60,365 nt of DNA from positions 1 to 60,365 of the forward strand of contig CAJUDX010000014.1 of the NCBI GenBank assembly GCA_910584785.1, written 5' to 3'. Shown one piece after another: positions 1-8,553 of the stretch. This stretch comes from an uncultured Lachnospiraceae bacterium (lineage in GTDB: Bacteria; Bacillota; Clostridia; Lachnospirales; Lachnospiraceae). The position numbers and the translations under genes were made by a program. Position 1 is the stretch's first letter, and the number at the start of each line of letters is the position of its first letter. Below the pieces are notes generated by a model. That model worked only from the letters and a program-made list of their open reading frames with translations, was not told the origin of the DNA and ran no database searches.

Positions 1-956
1 TCAAGACATTGGATTATGCACATAGAAGCAAGTTTGCGTATAAAAAACAAGATACCCAGTCCGATTATAGAAATGGAACAAAACGTAAACAGGTGAATAC
101 CAGCTACGGTTCCATGACAATCGATGTTCCCCTGGACCGTAACTCGACTTTTGAACCGCAGGTTGTAAAAAAACGCCAGAAAGATATTTCTGCTATTGAT
201 CAGAAGATCATTTCTATGTACGCAAAGGGAATGACAACCCGCCAGATTTCCGATACTCTGATGGATATTTATGGATTTGAAGCTTCCGAAGGATTTATTT
301 CTGATGTTACAGACAAACTGCTTCCACAGATTGAAGAATGGCAGAACCGCCCTTTGGATGAGGTCTATCCGGTTCTGTTCATTGACGTGATCCATTATTC
401 AGTCCGGGATAATGGAGTAATCCGCAAACTGGATGCCTATGTGATCCTCGGCATCAGCATGGAAGGAAAAAAGGAAATGCTGACGATCGAAGTGGGTCAG
501 AATGAAAGCGCGAAATACTGTCTGTCTGTATTAAACAACTTGAAAAACCGAGGCGTGAAAGATATCCTTATCATCTGTGCCGATGGTCTGAACGGAATAA
601 AAGAGGCAATCAACACAGCCTTTTCTCAAACGGAATATCAGCGCTGCATTGTCCATCAGGTGCGTAATACAATGAACTATGTGGCAGACAAAGACCGCAA
701 GGCGTTTGCTGCGGATCTGAAAAAAATCTACAATGCGCCGAATGCAAACCGTGCGGCTGAAATCCGTGATATGGTTGCGGAAAAGTGGTCGGAAAAGTAT
801 CCGAATGCGATGAAATCATGGAGAACAAACTGGGATGCGATTACACCGATTTTCAAGTTTTCATCGGATGTCAGGACAGTGATTTATACGACTTATACCG
901 ACAAAAAACCTATACCGATGTTTTTCAGAAACCCAGCAATAACAGGCATTTCCTGA
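1..956 (+). pseudogene. IS256-family transposase, truncated at both ends
   Basis: The frame is open to the window edge, so the N-terminus lies outside. The protein has the IS256 (mutator-type DDE) layout: an N-terminal DNA-binding part, the first catalytic Asp in FIDVIHY and the second in CADGLNG, then the KSWRTNWDAI and DVRTVIYTT motifs. In intact IS256 enzymes IYTT is followed by NAIESLN, which holds the catalytic Glu. Here homology stops at base 893 and the frame runs into unrelated sequence (YTDKKPIPMF) until a stop. The enzyme therefore lacks its last catalytic residue and C-terminal helix and is inactive. The break coincides with the left end of a recombinase element, so insertion is the likely cause. 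Confidence 0.9.
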
Positions 957-980
957 AAAATGTCGGTATAGTTTTTGACC
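894..980. repeat. Palindromic end of an inserted recombinase element
   Basis: The sequence departs from the transposase at base 894. Arms at 910-928 and 953-971 form an inverted repeat (17 of 19 positions) around a 24-base loop. The left arm is also preceded by a direct repeat of TATACCGA (894-901 and 911-918). This layout, followed by a tyrosine-recombinase start, fits a terminal or attachment site of a RIT- or Tn554-like element. The family assignment is inference. Confidence 0.55.
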
Positions 981-1029
981 TTTTCTTAAATATCCTTCAT
1001 GATGGAGCAAAAAGAAGGAGGCTCCAACA

Positions 1030-1407
1030 ATGAAGAAGGACCAAATGGAACTTGATAGATTGATCCGGAAAGTAATGGATCAAATGGATGAGAGAAGGTA
1101 TGGAAAAAAGATAATTACATGTTATCGTTCCAGTTTTCGGCTTCTTATATCTGTATCACATGATATAGGAGAATACAGACTTTCAGAAAGACTCATGAAA
1201 GCTTTTCTGGACAGACCAGTCAGCTGCGGTGAAAAATGGGCCGCAAAGGAACTGACTCACCGGAAACGCTGCATCAGGCTGCTCCTGTCGCTTACGCGGA
1301 CAGGGACCGTTGACTGGAGAAGACAGGATACTGGGGAAAAGTGTATGGTGAATTATCCATCATGTACAAAGGAAGGATACCTGAGTAACCCAAATCAGAT
1401 GTCATGA
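1030..1407 (+). pseudogene. Tyrosine recombinase/integrase N-terminal fragment
   Basis: This 125-residue frame follows a good ribosome binding site (AGAAGGAGG, 1012-1020). It resembles the N-terminal SAM-like core-binding domain of integrases found in multi-recombinase elements: helical, basic, with RRYGKKIITCYRSSF near residue 22. The catalytic domain with the R...HxxR...Y residues is absent, since the frame ends soon after WRRQD and nothing downstream restores it. It is a relic of the element that broke the IS256 gene. The exact recombinase family is uncertain. Confidence 0.5.
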
Positions 1408-1448
1408 TCAAGGTTAAAATGAACACCCGCTTTAGTGGGTGACCTTGA
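1408..1448. other. Two-tier hairpin after the recombinase fragment
   Basis: TCAAGGT (1408-1414) pairs with ACCTTGA (1442-1448), and inside it CACCC pairs with GGGTG around an eight-base loop. No T-run follows on either strand, so it does not look like a standard intrinsic terminator. It may be the other boundary of the decayed element. From here to 1536 nothing else is recognisable. Confidence 0.4.
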
Positions 1449-1536
1449 CATGCCAATAGATTTGTGTTCATAGTTAAGCAAGGCTGGAAAGCAGAAAACT
1501 GCCTCCAGCTTCACATCATTATCATAGAAGATAAGG

Positions 1537-1580
1537 TTATTCCAAGTGCACCCAGCAGACATTTATTTATGATGGTATAA
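1537..1580. repeat. Partial copy of the 111-bp translatable repeat
   Basis: About 44 bases match the middle of the repeats at 18622-18732 and 20163-20273, including TTCCAAGTGC and CCCAGCAGAC. On the minus strand the shared reading frame is still open here (NKCLLGALGI). It starts just beyond the stop codon of the J-like protein gene, so it lies in that gene's 3' flank. Confidence 0.65.
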
Positions 1581-1581
1581 C

Positions 1582-4500
1582 TTAAATTCCAAACTTGGTG
1601 AACACATCCGGCAAAGTTTTTGTTTTGCTGTCCAGGTAATTCTGGAAATCTTCCTCGGTATAGCAGTATTCCAGTTCATGGTCAAACCGGGATACCGACA
1701 GCCTTCCCTCATAACTGTCCACCCGTGATACTTCGGAAAAATCAAACAGCTTATCCATCAAATCTTCCAGACTCTCCGCCTTATACAGCCGCAAAAAATC
1801 ATAGGCATAAAACAAACCGCTCTCCCCCACGGCAAAAGGCAAAGGGGCAAAGCTTTTCCTTGCCTCGTAGGATTTTCCCCAGCCAAAATGTCCGACCACC
1901 AGATGTTTTTCCCGGATTTTCTGCGACAATGCCCTTGTTCTAACATTTAAGTCCCCGGTAAATTCCATTGACTGGAAGGATAAATCAAAGCCGAAAATAT
2001 TCATTTTCGTGTAAAAAATCCGCGTAAAACAGGGATTTTTCCTGCTTCCCATCTGTAAAAGTACATAGCTTTCCGTCATCCATCCCCCATCCTGAGCAAA
2101 AAACTGACGGACAGCCGGAGTGATATCCTGCGGCGACCAGGGCCAGCCCGGAACATAGGGAAGTGTTTTTTTCGCTGCCTTGCGGTATTGTTCCTGCTCC
2201 TTTAAGGCGTCAATAATTCTGCGCATTTTCTCTTTATTTTCCATCCCTTCCAGAGAATAAGAAGCAAGCAAAACCGGTTTGGGCTGGCGCAGGGAACACA
2301 GTTTTTGGACAGCATACTTCTTCTTTCCTTCCAGATCCAGCGCCTTTGCCGCCTTTCCTTCTCCGGGAAGCAGCGGAAGATCTTCCCATCCAAAATGCGT
2401 TTTCCGGCAGGTTTTTATACTGCGCATCCCCACCTCTGCCTTAAAGCAGAACCGCTCCTGTTCCTCATAGAAAACCGCCTGAATACGCCTTACATCATTT
2501 TCCGGAACCGGAGGCCAGGCATTATCCGCCGCAAGCATCTTTGCCAAAACCGGAAATGTCGCAGGGGCTAAAGGAAGTAGTCTCAGCCAGGAAAGAATGA
2601 TGGCTTCAGCTTCTTTTTCCTCTTCATCACGGATTGTTGCTGCGGCTAAAAGGATGAAGCACTGCTCTTTCGTCAGATGATTTTCGGGGCAGATTTCTGA
2701 ATCGTTTTCCCGGGTATTTTCCAAACAGGTTTCTGCCATCGCTTTCCATTCCTCAAACGTAAATGCCGGGTAAATTACGGGCTCTTCATCGATAAAATAG
2801 ACGATATAATGCAGGTGAAATTCTGCCCGGAACCTGCGACCATCCGGCAGAAGAAATTCCAAACTTTTTGGCGATAAAATGGCATTTTCCTCTTCATCAA
2901 ACCCGACAAACGCCTTTCTCCATCCCATGGAAGGCATGTAAACGGCCTGCATATAGGCTGGAAGCGTCCATACATTGTTCTGGACATAGCTTTTGGTGTT
3001 CTGCCAGGAAGTAACACTGGTAAAACTGCGGCATCCAAATCCAGTCATCAGAAAATATTCCCAAAAATCATGGTTATTACGGTCAATATCAGAAAGTTCT
3101 GTTTTCTTATATTTCCAGGGATAACGATAATCCATTTCCAGCAGGTTTCGGTGAAAGGCCGCGGAAATAACCAGACCTTCCTGCATCCTGTATACATCAT
3201 CGGGCCGGGGCCAGGGATAATCTTCTTGATAAAAGGCAGAGAGCTTCCTGACAAGCGTTTTGGGCAAAACCTTTCGCGGAGCAATCTGAAGCATCATTTT
3301 ATCGAATAAGCCCGGCTCATAACAGATTTTTTCCCATTCCCTGTGCTGAAATAACGCTTCAATCCGTGAGCGGATTTCTTCTGTTTCACCATATTCCCGT
3401 CGGTCATAGCAGGAATGGTAATCGGAAACAATCTGCATTAATTCCTGATACCATTTCCGAATCATCTGCTCTATACTGTCCTTGTCAAACAGTTCATATT
3501 CGATATTGGGCCGGCGGCGTAAGATTGCTGTTTTTAATGGCAGATAGGTTGCTTTCCGGCTGCTGTGATCCAGATTTTTAAGATCATATTCGCGGTACAT
3601 ATACCGGTAGATGCAATCAGGAACATCATCCGTGTTTATCCAGTACGCATACAGTAAAAGAAGAGTTGTACTCCGGGTTTCTGGGTAAACCGCTTTTCGC
3701 CCGTTTTTTTCATACAGGTGATTTATCTTCCCACTGTCCACGATGCGCTCCCACACCTCTTTTTCCTTATCCGTAAGAAATCCCATCTGGTTCATGCTGC
3801 GCAAGGTCAGATAATCGGAAAATGAGCGCAGGCGCACCAGATTTTCCGCACGCATTAAGATTCGTCCTGACCCGGAAATCCTGCTCCTCATCAGCTTTTC
3901 CATCAATTCCGGGCTGTCCTGCACGCGGAAATCTTTTGGGTTAAGTTCCTCATTCCCGATGTTTTCTCTGGGAAATTCCCAAAAATTGCTGCAAATCTTC
4001 CACAAATTCCCGGCAATTACCCGATTATAAAAACTTCCCTCAACATTCACCTCACCAAAACTGTCCGGGTGCAAACCATAAGCAACGGCAAGCTCAATCA
4101 CAAATGGTCTGGGCAAGGATTGTATTTTTATGTTTTGTAATTCTATTTCGTTTAATTCTATCTCCTGTAATCCGATATCCTGTAACCCTGTATCCTGCAA
4201 GTTAAAATACTTTTCTTCCAAAAATTGCACAAGCCCTCTGCCAAACTTGTCGTCAAACTGCTCATTTAAAAAATCCTCCGACAGGAAATAGTCTCTCCAT
4301 ACCTCTGCCTTTTTTGCATTTTTCTCATCTTCAAGAAGCCCGATTAACCGTCCTAATGCCCCCTTTTTTCTGCTTTGTTCAATCGCTTTCTGCTCTGCCT
4401 GTGCTAATTTTTCCAACAGGGAATTTTCTGGCTGTTTAATCTCTGGATGAAAAAATACCTCTTTTTCTGGTTGTTCTATTTCTATTTCTTTATCCAGATT

Positions 4501-4710
4501 TCCTGACTTTTCTGCCTGACCTGCACCACTTCCTTCAATCGCTTTCGCATACTGTAACGCCTGCTGATAAGCACGATTTAACTCGGCAAATGCCTGGGGA
4601 GCTTCTTCAAGATGATAGATTTTTGCCTGTTGTGCATAGGCTTTTCGGATTTTCTGCTTATCATACGTCGGCTCAATTTCCAATAATTCCCATATACTTT
4701 TTTCATTCAT
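1582..4710 (-). CDS. Large J-domain-like co-chaperone partner of the adjacent Hsp70
   Basis: The 1042-residue protein opens with a J-like segment (residues 1-60: IWELLEIEPTYDKQKIRKAY, then helix III FAELNRAYQQAL). The position of the HPD motif reads HLE (His33-Leu34-Glu35), so the canonical Hsp70-stimulating tripeptide is incomplete. A charged linker follows, then pentapeptide-like repeats near residues 170-197. The remaining ~840 residues are aromatic-rich and unassigned. No signal peptide or membrane segment is seen, so it should be cytosolic. Its start overlaps the Hsp70 stop by 8 bases, which points to translational coupling and a two-gene chaperone module. It may be compared with HscC and its DjlB/DjlC partners of E. 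coli, but the size is far beyond those. Its substrate is unknown. Confidence 0.75.
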   Translation of the reverse strand: MNEKSIWELLEIEPTYDKQKIRKAYAQQAKIYHLEEAPQAFAELNRAYQQALQYAKAIEGSGAGQAEKSGNLDKEIEIEQPEKEVFFHPEIKQPENSLLEKLAQAEQKAIEQSRKKGALGRLIGLLEDEKNAKKAEVWRDYFLSEDFLNEQFDDKFGRGLVQFLEEKYFNLQDTGLQDIGLQEIELNEIELQNIKIQSLPRPFVIELAVAYGLHPDSFGEVNVEGSFYNRVIAGNLWKICSNFWEFPRENIGNEELNPKDFRVQDSPELMEKLMRSRISGSGRILMRAENLVRLRSFSDYLTLRSMNQMGFLTDKEKEVWERIVDSGKINHLYEKNGRKAVYPETRSTTLLLLYAYWINTDDVPDCIYRYMYREYDLKNLDHSSRKATYLPLKTAILRRRPNIEYELFDKDSIEQMIRKWYQELMQIVSDYHSCYDRREYGETEEIRSRIEALFQHREWEKICYEPGLFDKMMLQIAPRKVLPKTLVRKLSAFYQEDYPWPRPDDVYRMQEGLVISAAFHRNLLEMDYRYPWKYKKTELSDIDRNNHDFWEYFLMTGFGCRSFTSVTSWQNTKSYVQNNVWTLPAYMQAVYMPSMGWRKAFVGFDEEENAILSPKSLEFLLPDGRRFRAEFHLHYIVYFIDEEPVIYPAFTFEEWKAMAETCLENTRENDSEICPENHLTKEQCFILLAAATIRDEEEKEAEAIILSWLRLLPLAPATFPVLAKMLAADNAWPPVPENDVRRIQAVFYEEQERFCFKAEVGMRSIKTCRKTHFGWEDLPLLPGEGKAAKALDLEGKKKYAVQKLCSLRQPKPVLLASYSLEGMENKEKMRRIIDALKEQEQYRKAAKKTLPYVPGWPWSPQDITPAVRQFFAQDGGWMTESYVLLQMGSRKNPCFTRIFYTKMNIFGFDLSFQSMEFTGDLNVRTRALSQKIREKHLVVGHFGWGKSYEARKSFAPLPFAVGESGLFYAYDFLRLYKAESLEDLMDKLFDFSEVSRVDSYEGRLSVSRFDHELEYCYTEEDFQNYLDSKTKTLPDVFTKFGI
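4120..4203 (-). repeat. 15-bp tandem repeats coding for LQxIx units
   Basis: Degenerate 15-base units within the J-like gene encode LQDTG, LQDIG, LQEIE, LNEIE, LQNIK. The period equals five residues, like pentapeptide repeats, but with only five or six units it is probably a surface linker rather than a beta-helix. Confidence 0.7.
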
Positions 4711-6643
4711 CTTCGCTGCCCTCCATCTTGTCCATTCCCTCTATCTCTTCTTCATCCATTCTCTCTGTCTTTCCTTCATCTTCCCACTCTGTCTTTTCTC
4801 CATCCTTACACCCTGCCTTTTCTTCATCTTTCCATCCTATCTCTTCTTCATCCTTCCACTCCCATTTATTTTTTAATTCCCCGTTAAATAACCATTCTTC
4901 CCGGTGTTCGCTCTCCTCGTCCAGCCATGCAAGCTGCTCTTCCATCTCCTGGACAGCTTTTTTTATCTTATAACGGCGGCTGCTGTTTATCCCGGAAAGA
5001 AACCAGTCAATCATTTGCCCAATCCTTTCCCGTTTCTTTCCTGTGCTTTGTTCATAATATTCCCTTGCTTTTTCTAAAAGTCTTTTATTTTTTTCCTGCT
5101 CTTCTGGAGGAATCATCCGTTCTTCCAGCATCTTTTTATAGTGTTCTAATTCCGCCGGTGAAAGCTGCTGATTGGCAAGAAGAATCTGGTTTCTCTCCTG
5201 CCGGGAATTTACGACTTCCACATGGAGGATTCCATTAATATCATAGGAAAAGTACACATCAATCCATTCTTTTCCCGCCTTTTTCGGCTCCACATTAGAT
5301 GTCACTTCACCCAGATAAATATTGTCCTTCGCATAATATTCTTCTCCCTGGTAAATCTTTACGGTTATTTTTGACTGATAGTCATATAAGGTCACTAAGC
5401 GTTCACAGCGAAAGGCGGGAAGGGTGGAATTGCGCTCAATCATCGGAAGAAGATAGCCCTGCTTGTCCCCCTGCCTGCGGAAACTCTCCACTCCGAGCGT
5501 AAAGGGGCAGACATCGGTCATTAACATATCGCGGATGTCCTTATTCCTGCTGCGGATTCCGGTATAAACCCCGGCCCCCATTGCCACCACCATGTCCGTT
5601 TCCCCTAAAACGACAGGTTCCTTGCCTAAAAGTTCGGTTAAAAAGCGCTTTACCACAGAAAGTCTGGAAGAACCGCCTACCATAACCAAATCATCTAAAT
5701 CCAGGATACTGTGTCCGGCATCTTCCAACAGATGGAGGAACAATACTTTGATTTTTGAAAACAGCGGCACGCAGAGATCAAACAGCAAATCTTCATCATA
5801 CTCTGCGCTGTACTCTTTTCCAGCATATTCCAGAGTAACCCTTACCTTCTCCCATTCTTCCAGTTCCCGCTTCCCCTGTTCTGTCCGGCAAAGCAGTAAC
5901 GCCCATAAAGCAGGGCCGAGATCTTCTGCTTTTAAATGATTAACTTCACAGAAATGCTCTGCCATCAAACGATCGATATCATCCCCGCCCAGGGCATTAT
6001 CCCCCGCCACGGCAATAATCTCGATAACATTGTCAAAGCACTCCACATAGGATAAATCGAGGGTTCCTCCGCCAAAATCAAAGACCAGAAGGCTCTGATC
6101 TGACAGACTGTCCCCAGATTCACCCTGTTTCGTTTCCAGATGTAGTTCCCGGTTCATCTCCTGCTTCATCCGATAAGCCAGGGCTGCAGCAGAAGGTTCA
6201 TTGACCAGGCGATCTGCCTTTAATCCGGCAATCTGTGCCGCTTTTTTGGTATCGCTCCTCTGCTTATCATTAAAATAGGCTGGTACAGTGATGATTGCCT
6301 CATCTATCGGCTCACCCAGAAAGGCTTCTGCACAGTCTTTGATATTCTTTAATACCATTGCCGAAAGTTCCATTGCCGTATAATTTGTATCCCCCAGGCG
6401 CCAGGTCTTTTTCGTCCCCATAAACCGTTTAAAAGAAAGGGCGGTTTCGCCTTTTGACAGGGAGCGCAGTTTCCTTGCCTCACGCCCCACTAAAAAATCC
6501 TCTCCGTGTTCCGTACGGATACAGCCTACTACGCTGGGGATCAGGCAGTTTCCCGACATATCCGGGATAAACTGCACCTCCCCGTCCTTCCAGTAAGTCG
6601 CCAGACTGTTCGTCGTACCTAAATCAATCCCTATCATTGCCAT
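4703..6643 (-). CDS. Hsp70-family chaperone (HscC/DnaK-like)
   Basis: The 646-residue protein has a complete Hsp70 ATPase domain: DLGTTNS (phosphate 1) near residue 7, ITVPAYFND and NEPSAAALAY, DFGGGTLD (phosphate 2) near residue 190, and VMVGGSSRL (adenosine motif) near residue 320. A substrate-binding beta-domain follows (ITVKIYQGE, DINGILHV). The lid is short and helical, ending in an acidic repeat tail unlike the DnaK lid. It begins at ATG after a GGAGAATAAGCG leader. DnaK itself normally sits with grpE and dnaJ; here the partner is the overlapping J-like gene, so this is an accessory, specialised chaperone. The substrate is unknown. Confidence 0.9.
   Translation of the reverse strand: MAMIGIDLGTTNSLATYWKDGEVQFIPDMSGNCLIPSVVGCIRTEHGEDFLVGREARKLRSLSKGETALSFKRFMGTKKTWRLGDTNYTAMELSAMVLKNIKDCAEAFLGEPIDEAIITVPAYFNDKQRSDTKKAAQIAGLKADRLVNEPSAAALAYRMKQEMNRELHLETKQGESGDSLSDQSLLVFDFGGGTLDLSYVECFDNVIEIIAVAGDNALGGDDIDRLMAEHFCEVNHLKAEDLGPALWALLLCRTEQGKRELEEWEKVRVTLEYAGKEYSAEYDEDLLFDLCVPLFSKIKVLFLHLLEDAGHSILDLDDLVMVGGSSRLSVVKRFLTELLGKEPVVLGETDMVVAMGAGVYTGIRSRNKDIRDMLMTDVCPFTLGVESFRRQGDKQGYLLPMIERNSTLPAFRCERLVTLYDYQSKITVKIYQGEEYYAKDNIYLGEVTSNVEPKKAGKEWIDVYFSYDINGILHVEVVNSRQERNQILLANQQLSPAELEHYKKMLEERMIPPEEQEKNKRLLEKAREYYEQSTGKKRERIGQMIDWFLSGINSSRRYKIKKAVQEMEEQLAWLDEESEHREEWLFNGELKNKWEWKDEEEIGWKDEEKAGCKDGEKTEWEDEGKTERMDEEEIEGMDKMEGSEDE
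4706..4858 (-). repeat. 24-bp tandem repeats forming the acidic Hsp70 tail
   Basis: The last 51 residues are built from 8-residue units: WKDEEEIG, WKDEEKAG, CKDGEKTE, WEDEGKTE, RMDEEEIE, then a partial unit. The DNA shows a matching 24-base period. Copy number probably varies by slippage, and the tail is likely disordered and strongly acidic. Confidence 0.8.
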
Positions 6644-6688
6644 CGCTTATTCTCCATTCTATTCAAAAAATACATTTCATTTTTCCAG

Positions 6689-6694
6689 ATTATA
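6689..6694 (-). promoter_or_regulatory. Extended -10 promoter of the chaperone pair
   Basis: Reading leftward, TGC-TATAAT gives an extended -10 about 45 bases upstream of the Hsp70 start; the -35 is poor. No CIRCE-type inverted repeat (TTAGCACTC-N9-GAGTGCTAA) is present, so HrcA control is not suggested. Between here and 6813 nothing else is seen. Confidence 0.5.
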
Positions 6695-6813
6695 GCATAA
6701 AAAGCTGGGAGATAAAAGAGATTGTTGCCATTCGATATTGCAGTTTTTATCCCTTAATGGCAGCTTGATTGATTACCTTATTTCTGCTGTGCGGCACATA
6801 GGTAAATAAGGCA

Positions 6814-6842
6814 TTGACAAACGGACACTTTCTCCTTAAAAT
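6814..6842 (+). promoter_or_regulatory. Sigma-A promoter of thrH
   Basis: TTGACA, a 17-base spacer and TAAAAT give a near-consensus promoter. It leaves a roughly 100-base leader before the thrH start, in which no riboswitch was recognised. Confidence 0.6.
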
Positions 6843-6952
6843 GTGAATAGCCTAATAAAATGCTTTGCCCAATCAGCATAGCCAATGGCAGAATTAATGC
6901 ATACAATACTTGAATCGTGCAATGAAAGCATCTGACGAATGGAGGAAAAGAC

Positions 6953-7561
6953 ATGTTGATTACCTGTTTAGATTTAGAAGGCGTTTTAGTACCTGAGATA
7001 TGGATTGCATTTTCCCAGGCCAGCGGTATACCGGAACTTAAGCGAACCACCCGCGACGAACCCAACTATGAAAAGCTGATGAACTGGCGCCTGCAGATCC
7101 TGCGCGAACATCATCTGGGATTAAAGGAAATCCAGGAAACCATCGCTACTATTGATCCGCTTCCCGGTGCGAAAGAGTTTTTAGACGAACTGCGCTCCTT
7201 TTCTCAGGTTATCTTAATCAGCGATACTTTTACCCAGTTTGCCTCCCCGTTAATGAAAAAGCTGGGCTGGCCCACGATTTTCTGTAATACCCTGGAAGTT
7301 GCAGACAATGGCGAGATTACCGGTTTTCGGATGCGGACAAAGGACTCTAAACTGGCTACGGTAAAAGCGCTCCAGTCCATCGGGTTTGAAACCATTGCCA
7401 GCGGAGACAGCTATAACGATTTAGGCATGATACAGGCCAGTAAGGCGGGCTTTTTATTCCGCAGCACCGAAAAAATCAAAGCCGACCACCCGGAGCTGCC
7501 TGCTTATGAAGAATTTAGTGATCTGATGGCGGCAATTAAAAGGTCGATGGGGACTACATAA
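6953..7561 (+). CDS. thrH: Phosphoserine phosphatase / homoserine phosphotransferase ThrH
   Basis: This 202-residue HAD-superfamily enzyme has the length and motifs of ThrH: CLDLEGVLVPE at the N-terminus (nucleophile Asp in DLEG rather than the DxDGT of SerB), ISDTFTQF as motif II, and GDSYNDLGM as motif IV. ThrH hydrolyses phosphoserine and can transfer its phosphate to homoserine. The start follows GGAGGAAAAGAC. It is transcribed alone from its own promoter between two minus-strand units and has no serine or threonine genes beside it. Confidence 0.9.
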   Translation: MLITCLDLEGVLVPEIWIAFSQASGIPELKRTTRDEPNYEKLMNWRLQILREHHLGLKEIQETIATIDPLPGAKEFLDELRSFSQVILISDTFTQFASPLMKKLGWPTIFCNTLEVADNGEITGFRMRTKDSKLATVKALQSIGFETIASGDSYNDLGMIQASKAGFLFRSTEKIKADHPELPAYEEFSDLMAAIKRSMGTT

Positions 7562-7594
7562 ACCACATTTAAGAAGCAATAGAAACTATATTGC

Positions 7595-7652
7595 AAAAAC
7601 TGCCGCCTTTCCAGAAGAATAAGGAAAAAATATACTTCTGAAAGGGCGGCAG
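7595..7652 (-). terminator. Intrinsic terminator, leftward
   Basis: An 18-base stem (CTGCCGCCTTTCCAGAAG at 7600-7617 with its complement at 7635-7652) is followed on the minus strand by TTTTTGCAAT. It would end transcripts from the decayed minus-strand frame at 7689-7823 and may also serve thrH from the other side. Confidence 0.7.
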
Positions 7653-7688
7653 AAAATAAAAAGCATAATTTAATGTTCAATTCCGCAT

Positions 7689-7823
7689 TTATCTACAGTG
7701 ACGTACTCCCGCCACTAATCTAACACATTCATCCAGCCATTGATAGGTCCAATTGATATATTGAGACATCGTTAAATGATCATTAATGCCGGATTCTTTA
7801 GTATAACATGAGAACGCTTCGGA
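7689..7823 (-). pseudogene. Unidentified gene fragment, C-terminal end
   Basis: A 44-codon open frame ends in a stop just upstream of a leftward terminator. The peptide (INDHLTMSQYINWTYQWLDE, then a short tail) reads like a genuine C-terminus, but there is no start or ribosome binding site. Its right part overlaps the left edge of the restriction-enzyme relic, so the junction is probably a deletion point. The family was not recognised. Confidence 0.3.
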
Positions 7824-8492
7824 CTAAGGAAAATATATCACCTGGACAAGATATTTTTATTTTAAATAATTCAAAGAAAAACGTTAATGGTGTTAGACCG
7901 GTTAAAGAACAATGTTATGAACGGCTTGAAAATACCTACAATTGGTTTCGAGAAAAACCACTGCACTATTTTCATAATGATGTGAAAAAAGGCGGTCCTA
8001 TCGATGTTTATAAAGAGTTTTCTAAAAAACCAGCACATCATTAAAGTAGGTTTAGAGTTTGAAACCGGAAATATTTCTTCTGCACACCGTTCAATGAACA
8101 AACTATGTGTTGGCTTATGCAAGAAAGAACTTGACATTGCTTTTTTAATGCTGCCTGTCTTGGATACATCGTATTATTTAACCGAAAGAGTAGCCAATTA
8201 TGAAGAATTATTTCCCTATTTAGAACTACTTTTACACCATTATCCATTTGTTGTCTTTGGTTTTGGTGCCGAACGCTATGATAAACATGCCATATTGCTT
8301 CCGAAGAGAAAAAATGGCATATCTTTACGGGCAATCCGAAAATGGAAAACCAGAAAGAATGTAATCGAAAAAAAGAATAGAATAAATAAGAACATCAATG
8401 GCTGTTTTTTGGATGATATTCTGAAAAGCAGCCATAATTTCATGAAGCGGCAAAAAGCCAGAAACCGCAAAAGCTCTTTACTATTTTGCTGA
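7808..8492 (+). pseudogene. BamHI-like type II restriction endonuclease, frameshifted
   Basis: Two overlapping frames (7808-8044 and 8004-8492) together match R.BamHI over about 7856-8361: TYNWFREKP, KKGGPIDVYKEF, then GLEFETGNISSAHRSMNKL and the YLTERVANYEELFPY segment. The BamHI catalytic set is recognisable: Glu77 in REKP, Asp94 in IDVYK, Glu111 and Glu113 in EFE. The break lies at a run of six A (8024-8029). Removing one A joins the frames and restores the 17-residue Asp-to-Glu spacing of BamHI. The N-terminal ~50 residues of BamHI have no good match, no ribosome binding site is seen, and the C-terminus runs about 40 residues too long. No modification methylase is nearby. Confidence 0.85.
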
Positions 8493-8505
8493 AATTGTTT
8501 ATAAT
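8477..8505 (+). promoter_or_regulatory. Promoter of the yjjW-like gene
   Basis: TTTACT, a 17-base spacer and TATAAT lie about 50 bases before the activase start, overlapping the end of the restriction relic. Confidence 0.5.
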
Positions 8506-8553
8506 TCATTGTGATGAAAGAATAGCAGAATCAGGGAAGGTGTGTGAATCAGC

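Noticed and set aside
6778..7065. 95-codon minus-strand frame over the thrH start
   Set aside because: It has no ribosome binding site, overlaps the conserved thrH start and promoter, and its product shows no recognisable pattern.
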